NCBI GenBank assembly: GCA_949128115.1
Contig: OX421965.1
Span: 5,881,253-5,945,252, forward strand
DNA: 64,000 nt
Direction of reading: 5' to 3'
From: Anaspis maculata
Lineage: Eukaryota; Arthropoda; Insecta; Coleoptera; Scraptiidae
Below, piece by piece: positions 22,925-34,305 of the stretch; position 1 is the stretch's first letter, and every line of letters begins with the position of its first letter. The notes beneath the pieces were generated by a model. That model did no database searches and was not told where the DNA came from. It was given only the letters and a program-made list of their open reading frames with translations. The position numbers were made by a program, and so were the translations under genes.

Positions 22925-25215
22925 TTCAAAATGGCGGATCAAAGATGGCAGCCAATTGACAAAAATCATTGATCAACTTTACCTATATGGTGGACACGAA
23001 CGCATTCGATTGGCGTTTGCACCACATCGATATGTTTTTTCGTTGCGGCATGATTCTCCTAGTTCTATAACTTTCAAACATGTTCAATATGGAGAATACA
23101 AGATGGCGGCGGGGCATCAATTATCAAAAATTTGATGAATCTTGATGTGATTTACATTGCCTGCAAATTTCATTCTAATCGGATCACTTTTAGAGCAATT
23201 CAAAATGGCGTATCAGATGGCGGCAAAGTAACAAAAAATCAAAAGTCTACTTGACGTCCTGGACATATATTCACTATTGATCAGCGTTTACATCACATTG
23301 ATATCTCTTTTTTCTGAGGGAGTTGATATCCCGGGTGAAGACGGACGGACGGGAAAAGTGAAGCTAAAAGCGCTTTTTCCCTATTTTTGAGAAAGTGCGC
23401 TAAAAACCATTTTCAAAACTCAACTTTGTAAGCCTCTATCTCCGTTATAAAGCGTTTCTGATATTATTTTTTCGAGATATATATACAGTTTACTTATTTT
23501 TTGATGCTCTACGACCTCCTGAAATATTGACAAAAAAACATCAAGCACCAGTAACGATGTCAGTAACGTCACTTTCCGATGATTCCTCGGAAAACCTATT
23601 TATATCGAAATACCTCAAGGACAATGTATTTAGAGTGAAAACAGCGAACTGGGTCATCAGTGATGGAGATTTGAGGGATGCGGGACCCTCCGAAGACGTG
23701 AATTTGAATTTAAATCGAAAAACCGGAGCTGTCAAGAAATGTGAAATTAAAAAATCCAAAATTTACTGTGAAACTGCAACAAATGTTTCAAAAATGAGAA
23801 AAACCTGAAAATCCACAGATCTAGGATTCACAGTCAGAATTGTAATATATCAAATCTATCGAGAGAGACGCATCCAAGCCCAGAACAATGTGCCAGTCAA
23901 AGCAAACGGTCCGTGGACGAAGACAATTTTTACTGTTGCATGTTGTCCAGAATGTAGGGAAGGATTCAAAAATCAACGGGGTGTTTCCGTTCACATATCC
24001 AGGGCTCATCCAGGAATATACAGAGCTAATATTGCCACAGCATAAAGCGAATATGCCTCATGGGCATGAGGCTCAGTAGCGCACTTCCTTTTTGAAAGAT
24101 TAGTGAACGCAAGATGTTAATTAGGGTTCTACCGTTATTTGGGCAGGAATTTCAATATCGCAGCCAAAATAGCGTCAGAATCATGAAATTTGGCTTGAAA
24201 ATCAAAATGAATGTAGGTACTATAGACAAGAGTAAGCTCCAAGTTCCATGAAAATCATTCCACTAATAAGAGATTCCAATATGGCGGCCAAGATGGCGGT
24301 AGAATGTTGGAATTTGGCTGGAGAATAGAATGATCATACGAAACAAAGGTAAGTCCCAAGCTCCATGAAAATCGTTGAGTGATAAGAAATTTCAACATGG
24401 CGGCAAAGCATCATTTGTCCAAAATCGGATGTATTTTGATGAAGTTCACATGGCTTGTGAATTCACTCAAATCGGACCACTTCCAGAGAAATTCAAAATG
24501 GCGGACCAAAGATGGCGGCCAAGTGACAAAGAAATTATAGGTCAAATTTATATGGTGAACACGTACGCATTTGATTGGCATTTGCAACACATTGATATCA
24601 CTTTTCGTTAAGGCATAATTTTCCTAGTTTTATCATTTTGAAACATGTTTAATGTAAAAAATACAAGATGGCGACAGGGCATCAATTGTCGAAAATTGGA
24701 TGTATATCGTAATGAAGTTCACATCGCCTGCAAATTGCACTCAAATTGGACTACTTCCAGAGAAACTCAAAATGGCGGATCAAAGATGGCGGCCAAGTGA
24801 CAAAAATAATTGGTCAACTTTATATGGTGGTCACGGTACGCATTTGATTGGCGTTTGCACCACATCGATATCTTTTTTGGTTGAGGCATAATTCTCTTAG
24901 TTATATCACTCTAATATGCATTCAATATGGAGAATACAAGATGGCGGCGGAGCATCAATTGTCAAAAATTGGATGTATCCTGATGAAGTTCACATCGCCT
25001 GCAAATTTCACTCAAATCGGACCACTTTCAGAGAAATTCAAAATGGCGGTCAAGTGACAAAAATTATTGGTAAACTTTACATGGTGGTTGTTACGTACGC
25101 ATTCGATTGGCGTTTGCACCACATCGATATCTTTTTTCGTTGAGGCATAATTCTCCTAGTTCTATCACTTCGAAACATGTTCAATAGTGAGAATACAAGA
25201 TGACGGCGGGACATG
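22925..25215. repeat. 273-bp satellite rich in ATGGCGG, interrupted
   Basis: The word caaaatggcgg recurs at 22927, 23201, 24494, 24768 and 25039, that is every 271-274 bp within each block. Units also share ttgcaccacatcgatat, cacatcgcctgcaaatt and agaatacaagatggcggcg. The array is broken between about 23320 and 24375 by a retroelement fragment and a separate 130-bp-type repeat (24120-24375) that also carries atggcggccaagatggcgg. Confidence 0.85.
23527..24045 (+). pseudogene. R2-like non-LTR N-terminal zinc-finger fragment
   Basis: One frame runs from MTKKHQAPVTM through 93 codons to a TGA at 23806, then continues open in the same frame to a TAA at 24043. The second part contains CCPECREGFKNQRGVSVHIS and then RAHPGIY, a clean C2H2 finger (C-x2-C, 12 residues, H-x4-H). 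A G-V-x-V-H core followed by R-A-H-P is the style of the N-terminal finger of R2-clade and related retroelements, where it helps recognise target DNA. No reverse transcriptase follows. The single in-frame stop and lack of a downstream domain argue for a truncated relic. A host C2H2 exon is the alternative. Confidence 0.5.
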
Positions 25216-25615
25216 AATTGTCGAAAATTAGATAGATATATCGATGGTAGAGGTCGCCCCATTTCAACACAGCTGCGGCGACCGATTAAAGAAATAAATT
25301 GATCATTTTCTGATTGCAAATGAAACACTTTCGTAAGTTAGAATTCATCGATCAGATCAAATTTTTATTTACGATGAAATCTGAAGTACTTAAAACACGA
25401 TGCAAGCGGTGAAAGAATACTAAGATAACAGTTGAAAGCGAGCCTCACAACACATTCCCTTCTTCCATTCTCTGGGACGCCACTGGTCACCCACAAAAAC
25501 GTTACACCAGAGCGTTACATATCATCCTCGCATCAACTGAATTCACCCCCATTCACAGAGTCCCTCATCTGTGGTTGTTGTGATCTAAGCGAGCGATAAG
25601 AAGTTTTACTTCAAA
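25216..25615. other. Unassigned spacer, possible BEL gag remnant
   Basis: No motif is secure. It precedes the BEL/Pao fragment and could contain its gag sequence in decayed form. Confidence 0.3.
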
Positions 25616-25619
25616 AAGG

Positions 25620-26640
25620 GTGATAATATTGGAGAGCAAATAGAACTTCTATTGTGCCATCCAAAACTCGAGGTTGATTCGATAGAATCGTCTCAGACAC
25701 TTACAGCAAGCGGTATTGCAGCCCCTTTGAGTGCACCAGTGGAGAAAGAGAGACGTCCTAAAATTGCTCATCTCCATTAGAAATCTGAAGCAAGAAAATA
25801 TCCAGCTACGGGACTGCTACGACCACCATAAACGGTTGTTTATTTTGTAAATCGACAAACCACATGTCAGAGAAATGCCTGGGAGCTAGTTTGACCATCC
25901 AACAGAAGAAAAAGATAAGAGATACTTGAAAGTAATATATGTTGTTGTCGTTGCACAAAACCTAACCATAGCGCCAGATTCTGCAAAAACAAAATCACCT
26001 GTGGAAGTTGCAGTTCGCGGCACGTGACATCTATGTGTGACTCGGATTACAGAAGAGATGCGTACACAACTAGTTTGATTACGAAAAATCCAGAACAACG
26101 TAGAACAACTATTACAAGAACGTAGAACAGGTTTTTCTTCAAACTGCCAAAGCATATATCCCGCCTAACGACAACAGAAATAAAAACGCTTTTATTCGTT
26201 GGATCATTGACGGTGGATCCCAATTAACGTCCGTGAGGCAAGACATATCACGTAAAGTAGGACCAAGAATTCTGGGTACACGAAATTTATTGCTTATGCC
26301 GTTTGGCTTCAACGAGGACACTACGCCGAAACAGTACAATAATGTAGAGTTGAAACTAATTTCTCAGTTCAGCGATGAGACTATAACGTTTAGCGCCATC
26401 GAAGTCCCTGAAATCGGTTTTGATTCATTTCATATGCATAAAGTTGAACATTTTGTGATGGCAACACTGAATCTAGCCGACATAATAGGAAATCTCCCCA
26501 TCGTGAATGGAATTGAACTGTTGATAAGAGCGGACAATTGATGGAAAGTCGCCACGGGTGACTCTGTAAGATTGTCTGGAAGCTTGACTGCATTGAACAC
26601 GAAGTTGGGCTGGACTTTGACCGGAACCTGTCATATCGTT
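25620..26640 (+). pseudogene. BEL/Pao retrotransposon fragment: zinc knuckles and protease
   Basis: Three zinc knuckles are readable: CLFCKSTNHMSEKC, then after a +1 frameshift near 25922 CCRCTKPNHSARFC and CGSCSSRHVTSMC. The first two are exact C-x2-C-x4-H-x4-C boxes. In a third stretch NVEQVFLQTAKAYI leads to the aspartic protease site WIIDGGSQLTSV (usually D-S-G-S) and on to LPIVNGIELLIRAD. A TGA interrupts the LLIGADxYW-type motif, after which WKVATGD and NTKLGWTLTG continue in frame. This is the gag-pol junction of BEL/Pao elements. Reverse transcriptase and LTRs are absent. Confidence 0.88.
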
Positions 26641-26649
26641 TCTGCAAGC

Positions 26650-27560
26650 GCATCTATAAAACCTTTGTGATCGATGCAATAACGTACAGACGAAGCCTAT
26701 TTATTTCTAGTCTGCGCTTGGAATATTCTTTATTTAGACAGATCAGTTCAGAAAAATGCGCATACTGACACTTACTATATTGCTTATTGACTATCCAGAC
26801 GGGTCATTGATCAGCTGACGAGATATTTGGCTATCACAAGAGACGAATAAAAAAACTTTGCCTGCGAAAGTTTTGTTTTAGAAATAAAAGCACATTTAAA
26901 TTGAACGGGAAGCAACGGGAGAAAAGAAAAGAAAACCCTCGGTGTGTCTTTTAAAATCATTGAAATTATCATTTATTGTTAACCCCAGATTGGAGCACCC
27001 ACATTCTGATCCTGGATGAGCTCCCGAACCGCACACATAGACTCCCGCCCACGAGAGCTGTCTAATTATGTCGCAATTGAGATTTCTCTAATCTGTTCGA
27101 ACCACTCGCGCGCGCCCAACTTGTGGGGGACACAACTTGTGTATGTAGACAGTTTCATATAACCGCCAAGTTCTTGTTTATGTTAATGCGGCGCAAATCT
27201 TCAGCTGAATTAAGTTATCACATTGGCCTTCTCACGCTCACAGAGACAACAACGTCAACGACTAAATACCAAATTCTTAGAGGGGACTTGCAGTTGAGGA
27301 GGGTGGTTGATGGAACTCTATGGGTATGTGCACCGGCTTGGAGGCAGACTCAAGTACCTCGCTATTGACATCATTCAAGCACCGAACGCATGCCAAGAAC
27401 ACGTTATCCAGTAGCTTTCTCTCATTGCTGATATGTGCTTGATCGAGGATATTGAAAACCTGAGCTACGCCGTAACGCGCTGAGTGCTCGACAGAGCTTT
27501 CACATTTTTATTGGTTGCCCTATTTTCGCATTTTCAATGGTTTTCCTCATTCTGGTCGTC
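26650..27560. other. Unassigned, mostly unique DNA
   Basis: No repeat or transposon terminus is seen. The 81-codon frame at 27123-27368 has no recognisable domain. Confidence 0.35.
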
Positions 27561-27564
27561 TCGT

Positions 27565-27720
27565 TCAGTTAAATGCGGTTTGTTTAGTATGCCTAATTGG
27601 GTCAGGTTGAGGCTAACATTCGACTGCTCACTGGTGAACTGCGTACCGTTATCGCCGATGAAATGAAGAACTCCAAAGTCTTATATAAAAAACGGCATCC
27701 TAGCATACAGCTTGTAGTAG
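27565..27720 (-). pseudogene. Ty3/gypsy integrase core fragment
   Basis: The minus strand reads DFGVLHFIGDNGTQFTSEQ and then NLTQLGILNK. D-N-G-x-Q-F-T-S is the hallmark around the second catalytic Asp of retroviral-type integrases, and the following L-G-I segment fits the same domain. An in-frame stop lies just upstream (FFI then stop) and the frame closes soon after. No polymerase or LTR is recognisable next to it, so this is an isolated scrap. Confidence 0.7.
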
Positions 27721-27724
27721 CAAG

Positions 27725-28365
27725 GATGATTCTTTCAGGCTTTGTGAAATGGGGAAAGTGGAGTTAGTTGGAAACAGTGCAAGATAGATATCGCTTTAGT
27801 TGGGTTACTGCAGCAAGTATTTTGTGCGGCAACTATGAGAGAAGCTCTAGCAGGAAAAATGCTGCTTTAAAGGTGGGCTTGCTTTTGCCGAGCATTATCA
27901 ATTAAAATGTCTTTGTCAAATGCAAGAGTGGCTGTAAGTGGATTGAAACTCAGTCAACACGACATGATAGTCGTAAAAGTCGCGCTCAGGAGCAATCTGA
28001 TTAATGCCATTTGAAGCATCTTTCGAAGGATGAACGTAGATTCAAAGCGAAATACATCTTGTGTCGTGAGATATTGCCTGTGAGGCCCAAATAAATCGAG
28101 CTTTAATTAAAAGTGTAAGCGAACTTTCATGCTCAATTAACTAATAGCATCTGCTCAAGAAGAGCTGTTTGCGATAATTGGAAATCATCGCTTGGAGTGT
28201 AAACGGGTAAACGCGGATTTGGCGAGCGATAAAGTGAAACAATCATGTCGAGATACATGCGTAACTTCAGAAGCGAATGCTTGTCTTTGATAAATGACAT
28301 GAAATGTTGAGGATGCTGCGAAGAAAAAATTAGAGAATAATTTATGAACCGCCTGAAAAGCAGCA
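27725..28365. other. Unassigned spacer
   Basis: No supported gene or repeat boundary. Confidence 0.35.
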
Positions 28366-28369
28366 ATAA

Positions 28370-29045
28370 CAACAAAGGTTGCGTTAGAAAAAACCAACGT
28401 TTCATAAGCCAAAATGAAAACTGCATTTAGCAAGGTGTGAAGATTCTCAAACCAAAGTGAAGGTTGCATTGATAACAAAACTGATGTTGCGACAAGAAGA
28501 ACCAAAGTTTTATCAACCAAAATTGAGACTGTAACAATAACCAAATGTAGGCTATGATATGAAGGATCAGAGTTTTATTAACGCAAATAGAAGCGTGAGA
28601 ACAACCAAACTGAACCTGCAGCAGCAGCAGCAAGAACCTAGATTTTAACAACAGAAATTGAACTACAGGGGTAATAGCACTAAATCTTTATTAGGTAGAG
28701 AAAAAAGTTCAAGAAACCGAAATCAAGGTTTAGTAGAGCGAAAGCATTCAACACCAAACTGAGACTGAAAAGTCAGGGTTTTGTCTACGAAAATCAAGCT
28801 GGAATTACAACAAATCTCAGGCTGCATACCAAGACTTCATATAGCAAAATGAAAGCAGCAAGAACAACCAAACTGAGACTGCACTGGGAAAACCAGAGTT
28901 TCATGAAACAAAACAAACTTGCATTGACAACAATACTCATAATGCACGACGGAAAACCAAGGAATTCAGTGTTCTCTAAACTGAACTGAAACTGCATTGG
29001 AATAAAAAAACGAAGTTTTATTAGCGAAAGAAGAAGACTGCAATA
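28370..29045. repeat. Degenerate minisatellite, about 55-65-bp unit
   Basis: Variants of aaccaaagttttatcaacca, aaattgagactgca and acaaccaaactgagactgca recur about ten times. Overlapping minus-strand frames (28133-28997) are by-products. It abuts the 155-bp satellite directly. Confidence 0.65.
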
Positions 29046-29049
29046 ATAG

Positions 29050-30740
29050 GTGCAGGAAGTTGGCTACACATATGAAGCACAAATGAAGCCAACTGGTGGA
29101 ATCCTTAGTGCTTCGTTAGTGCTTCATTATGCTTCAAACTGGAGCCCAGCCACACCTACGGTTCAGGGGATACAGGGCTCCAAAGTGCAGGGCTGGAAGT
29201 TGGCTACAGCTTTTTTGTTACTGAAGCACAAATGAAGCTAACTGGTGGAATCCTTAGTGCTTCGTGAGTGCTTCATTGTGCTTCAAACTGGAGCTCAACC
29301 ACACCTACGGTTCAGGGGATACAGGGCTCCAAAGTGCAGGGCTGGAAGTTGGCTACAGCTTTTTTGTTATTGAAGCACAAATAAAGCTAACTGGTGGAAT
29401 CCTCAGTGCTTCGTTAGTGCTTCATTGTGCTTCAAACCAGAACTTGGCCACACCTACGGTTCAGGAGATATAGGGCTCTGAAGTGCAGGATGGCGGGCTG
29501 GAAGTTAGCTACAGCTTTTTTGTTAGTGAAGCACAAATAAAGCTAGCTGGTGGAATCCTTAGTGCTTCGTTAGTGCTTCATTGTGCTTCAAACTGGAGCC
29601 CAGCTACACTTACGGTTCAAGAGATATAGGGCTCCAAAGTGCAAATTGAGTGCTGGAAGTTGGCTACAGCTTTTTTGTTATTGAAGCACAAATGAAGCTA
29701 ATTGATGGAATTCTTAGTGCTTCGTTAGTGCTTCATTGTGCTTCAAACCAGAACTCAGCCACACCTACGGTTTAAGTGATATAGGGCTCCAAAGTGCAAG
29801 GAGTAGGGCTGGAAGTTGACTACAGCTTTTTTGTTATCGAAGCACAAATGAAGCTAACTGGTAAAATCCTCACTGCTTCGTTAGTGCTTCATTGTGCTTC
29901 AAACTGGAGCCCAGCCACACCTACGGTTCAAGAGACATAGGGATCCAAAGTGCAACTCAAGTGCTGGAAGTTGGCTACAGCTTTTTTGTTATTGAAGCAC
30001 AAAGGAATCTAACTGGTGAAATCCTCAGTGCTTCGTTAGTGCTTCATTGTGCTTCAAACTGGAGCCCAGCCACACCTACGGTTCAAGAGATATAGGGCTC
30101 CAAAGTGCAAATTGCAGTTCTGGAAGTTGGCTACAGCTTTTTTGTTATTGAAGCACAAATAAAGCTAACTGGTGGAATCCTTAGTGCTTCGTTAGTGATT
30201 CATTGTGCTTCAAACTAGAGCCCAGCCACACCTACGGTTCAAGAGATATAGGGCTCCAAAGTGCAAATTGCAGTTCTGGAAGTTGGCTACAGCTTTTTTG
30301 TTATTGAAGCACAAATGAAGCTAACTGGTGGAATCCTTAGTGCTTCGTAAGTGCTTCATTGTGCTTCGAACTGGAGCTCAGTCACACCTACGGTTCAAGA
30401 GATATAGGGATCCAAAATGCAACTCAAGTGCTGGAAGTTGGCTACAGCTTTTTTGTTATTGAAGCACAAATAAAGCTAACTGGTGGGATCCTTAGTGCTT
30501 CCTTAGTGCTTCATTGTGCTTCAAACTGGAGCCCAGCCACACCTACGGTTCAAGAGATATAGGGCTCCAAAGTGCAAATTGCACTGCTGGAAGTTGGCTA
30601 CAGCTTTTTTGTTATTGAAGCACAAAGGAAGCTAACTGGTGAAATCCTCAGTGCTTCGTTAGTGATTCATTGTGCTTCAAACTAGAGCCCAGCCACACCT
30701 ACGGTTCAGGAGATATAAGGCCCCAAAGTGAAAGGCTGGA
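29050..30740. repeat. 155-bp tandem satellite, ten full units plus a partial one
   Basis: ctggaagttggctacagc-type starts lie at 29193, 29342, 29498, 29653, 29809, 29964, 30120, 30276, 30431 and 30587. After the first step of 149 bp the spacing is 155-156 bp. A partial unit begins near 29050. Units are highly similar. Each contains an inverted pair, ttgaagcacaaatgaagc and gcttcattgtgcttcaa, about 31 bases apart. Repeated plus-strand frames arise because the period is close to 52 codons. I do not regard them as genes. Confidence 0.95.
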
Positions 30741-31930
30741 CGGGGTGGTCACGCCCCTTTTTCAAAAATTACCGGTAAGTATAAAAAATGGGTCAAACTT
30801 GGGCCTTCCAGCGCAACGCACCGTCTCATTTGCCAAACTAAAGTATGTATGCTATCATCTAGCGGAAACCTGAGCTCAGTTTTCCCCTTTGCTTGTACAC
30901 TTGTACAGCGTGCAGCCACCTCACGAGGTTGACGGGCTGCAACCAACATTGCATCTGTGCTGCTATTCATTTTGCAGGCTGCTGGTAAAAGTTATTACTG
31001 TACTACCACAATATGTAGGTAATGATATCACAATCAGAAAACACTACAATATAAAAGTCAAAGGAACAGAAAATTCCACAGTTCAATAGTATTTATTATC
31101 ATACGAGTTTATTAAGACATAAGTCTTTTTCGAGCGAGTTACCGTTCATGACCGGTTACACTTGGTTATAGAACTTGACGTTTAGCGAGGATTGGTTATA
31201 AGCGGTGAAGGAAGTGCCGCCATTTTGATATCGGTGGATGATGGTGGTTTAATCCAGAAAGTGTACCTACTTGTCATACCTCCTATTTATGTAGTAGAAA
31301 TATGAATAGTTCATTTTCAATTCAATTCAATATAACTATTTATTGTTCCTTCGGTATTACACCATGAATAAAAAAACAAACAGGATTTCATAAAAATCGA
31401 GATAAAAATTGTATGTGTGATGTGATCACGATACACGTTTGATCCACAAAATTCGTAATCAGGGCTCTGATTGGGGCCCACCTGGGTGACTTCGGAAACG
31501 AGATGTTCATCGATTCAAGTGACTGGCTGAATGACTGAATTTTTCACCTTCAAAGCTATCCTAACGAATGGTTCAAGTACACGGTATGTAGCAGAGACAA
31601 AGTACAAGTATGTAACTATTTGAAGCTATCAGTCTCTCTTTTCCCGCCAAATGCTGTTAACCAAAGTTATAACCGCAACGCTTTAGCGAGAAATGTCAGA
31701 TGTCAAAAAAATGACATCTCCAGACATTTACTCGGCTCATAGTATTTCCCATTGAAATTTCGTTTTTTGTTTCGTATGACTTAACCTTTACGTTGTTATG
31801 TTATATTTTGTGTTTATGTTACAATAACATATTTTGATAATATACATAAAAATTTCATGTTTAGTCTTGAATCTGCATTATTTCATCCAAACAAACCAAA
31901 AGACAAGAAAGTTAAAGCTATTGGAAAACG
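30741..31930. other. Mostly unassigned spacer
   Basis: Apart from a LINE-like tail near 31315, I find no repeat unit or credible frame. Confidence 0.4.
31312..31400 (-). mobile_element. Possible LINE 3' tail
   Basis: On the minus strand an AATAAATAG signal is followed by three TTGAA-type units, a common layout for the 3' terminus of insect LINEs with a short tandem tail. No coding sequence is attached. Confidence 0.3.
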
Positions 31931-32477
31931 GTCCGTCACTTTTGCGCCACCCGATAGTAGTCACTTAGTTATTTTTTATTTAGCCCCTAAAACTTAGGCA
32001 ACCGATAAATTGGAGATTTGGATGAGCTCATATAAGCTTTATCTGTCACTGGAAGTTCTTATAATCAGAAAGAGCTTTCCAGAATGTCGATATCACGTGC
32101 CGTTTCGAAAATATGCCGTATGGCTCCAAAGACAATTTGGTGGGGCCGGTACGGCTTTTGAAGGAAAGCTTCGACTACAGGTACCATCCTCAGTTTTGTT
32201 TCAGGTACTATGAAGAGTGCATTAACAAAAGTTTCCGCTAGTTTCACGAAGGACAAGACATAGGTATGCGTATTTTAGCTCTTAGTTCCCGAAATATAGT
32301 AGTCACTAAGTTATTTTCCAATTTAGCTCCTAAAAGTTAGGCAACCGGCAAACGGAAGATTTAGATGTGTTCATAGAACTTTCATCCTTCACCTGGTGGA
32401 GTCCATCAGTTCTCACAATCAAAAAGAACTTTTCAGAACGTCGATATCACTTACCGTTTCGAAAATATGTCGTAGGG

Positions 32478-34305
32478 CCACAGAATAGCTATATACAGAA
32501 GCATCACTCGTGGCGGTCCCTTTGATCTTTTGCTTTGGTTACCGGTGACCTTGCGCCATTTTGTTGGTAAATTTTCGTAGAGGCGGGCGTAAAAAAATGC
32601 AGCAGAATGAGAAGTGGGGTGAATTATTTATTATTCATCATTCCCTTTTCTTTGCTGAAGGTCTCACAGTTGGTTCTTTTCTTTTTTTCATTGATTAAAT
32701 GTCACTTTTTACTTTTTAAACCAGTTTCAATGGAAATTACCTTTGACTGGGGTATTCTAGACTGTTTCTGCCCCAATAATCTCCATTGGGACAACATCAA
32801 AAAAGTTATTATGTATCGAAAGTGGTAGGTGTAGTAAGTAGGTGTAATTTAAAAAGTAAAGGAACAAGTGTAGAATGGTTCATTATAATGAAGACCAATT
32901 AACTGTATAATACAAAAAAGTGTGCAAGCTGTGTCTGCTATGTCCATTTTGTCGACTTTCAGTTACAAAAAAGCAAAGAAATTTTCATCAACTCCAGTGG
33001 AAAACCTATATGAACCTGTCTGACATATTTTTCTAAAACAGTTTTTGATGGCAGAACAAGTGCTTTTTTTCAAGAGCTTGTAACATTTGGGGCCCAAAAA
33101 ATATAATAACAAAGCAAACTTTTTGAATTCATCAAACTAACGTCGGCCATGGCAATTTCTTCTCAATGGATTGGCTTATTGCACTTCGGCTAGCTTGGAT
33201 AATTCGGGATTTAAAAGTTTTTGACACAAAAATTGAAACTGGATTCATGTCCGAATCTTGATTACTTTTCCTAAAATTCTCCTCAATTTCTTTCTTCAAA
33301 GCCGCATTTTCTTTTTGGAGATGGACATTTTTTCCAATAGCGTGACTTTTCTTGATGAGTTCTGCCTTAAAGCTTCGAGGAGTTTGAGTCTGAGCTGAAG
33401 ACTCTCTTGTTTCGGAAGTCCGAGTATGAGCTGGAGACATCTGCGGCGGCTTTTCTCTCTGTCCATCTAAGTCACTGATCATCTCAGAAACTGAAACATT
33501 TTTATTGCTATGAAAAATTCTTATTTCATCTTTGATTAGGTACCTACCTCAAATATTCTGCAGTATTTTAGGTTTTTTCAACTGCTGGCTGGTCACATAT
33601 TATGTCTCCAAAAGAACTCGATCCTTCGTCGGAAACACTTGTGAAACAACCACTGCTTGTAGATGGAAGTTGGTTTATCTTGCCAATGAAATCCATCGAA
33701 GTCCATCCATTGAAATGAAGTCCATCACGACCACTGTTCTCGATCCAAATTTTACACCTGAGGCAAAAATAAATCAAATACGTGCAAGATAACATAACAC
33801 ACGCCAAGAAGCAGAATTGATGTGAATTTTTGGTGAAATAATACGAATGTAGAGACTGTACAATTGTGTATGTATGTAGGTACTTACATTGCTGTGTCTT
33901 TCGGAAATCGAAAGAACCGGCGATAAAGGCTCTCAGTCTTCACTGTCACTTTCAGAATAGAATCTGTAGCCGAAATCTTTGTACGAACATGCAACGCCCC
34001 ATTTCCTTTTCAGCTTCACCTGTTCTGCATCGTTCATGGTGAAAATATTTTGAAAATGCCGAAGAAAATGTTTTCGAAAATCGAAATGTCAGAGTGACAT
34101 GAAAAACCAAATGCCAAATATTCCCAGTCTACTCGGCCATTTCCACTGTGGCCAATAGAATTGCCCACATAACACGGAAGGTAACGAAACTATACCGAAT
34201 ACTGCCGAGTAGCACTCAAGGACCGCCTTCTGGTAAATTTTTTTATCCCACTCTAATTTTTGATACCCTTTTCTAGTCACGCTTCTGTATATAGCTATTC
34301 TGTGG
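32478..34305 (-). mobile_element. 1828-bp TIR element with a TAGGG duplication
   Basis: The ends ccacagaatagctatataca and its complement form perfect terminal repeats of about 24 bp. TAGGG flanks both sides (32473-32477 and 34306-34310). The third unit of the host repeat has an uninterrupted tttagggctccagagac at the same place, so it is a paralogous empty site confirming the 5-bp duplication. The interior has minus-strand coding potential with plausible splice sites (see the ORF entry) and no recognised transposase. The superfamily is unknown to me. Confidence 0.88.
33132..33490 (-). CDS. Unrecognised coiled-coil ORF inside the TIR element, candidate last exon
   Basis: The frame starts at Met at 33482 (MISDLDGQREKPPQ) and gives 116 residues with a Ser/Thr/Gln-rich first half and a charged, heptad-like stretch (VHLQKENAALKKEIEENFRK, about residues 53-72) typical of a coiled coil. 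A TTTCAG acceptor lies at 33491. Upstream, the segment 33757-33548 is bounded by a CAG acceptor and a GTAGGTA donor, leaving a 57-bp intron, and holds the frame GRDGLHFNGWTSMDFIGKIN. A further short frame from Met 34037 (MNDAEQVKLKRKWGV) precedes a GTAAGT donor at 33887. The three frames do not join without a stop, so the exon model is tentative. I do not recognise the product. Confidence 0.35.

Noticed and set aside
29050..30740. CRISPR-like regular repeats
   Set aside because: The 155-bp units are contiguous with no unique spacers, and the context is eukaryotic. It is a satellite.
31140..31700. Possible inverted repeat (ggttataagcgg and ttataaccgcaacgc)
   Set aside because: Similarity fades after a few bases and no termini or target duplication could be placed.
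33548..34037. Complete three-exon gene model in the TIR element
   Set aside because: Splice sites look good but the three reading frames are not continuous. Only the final ORF was reported, at low confidence.
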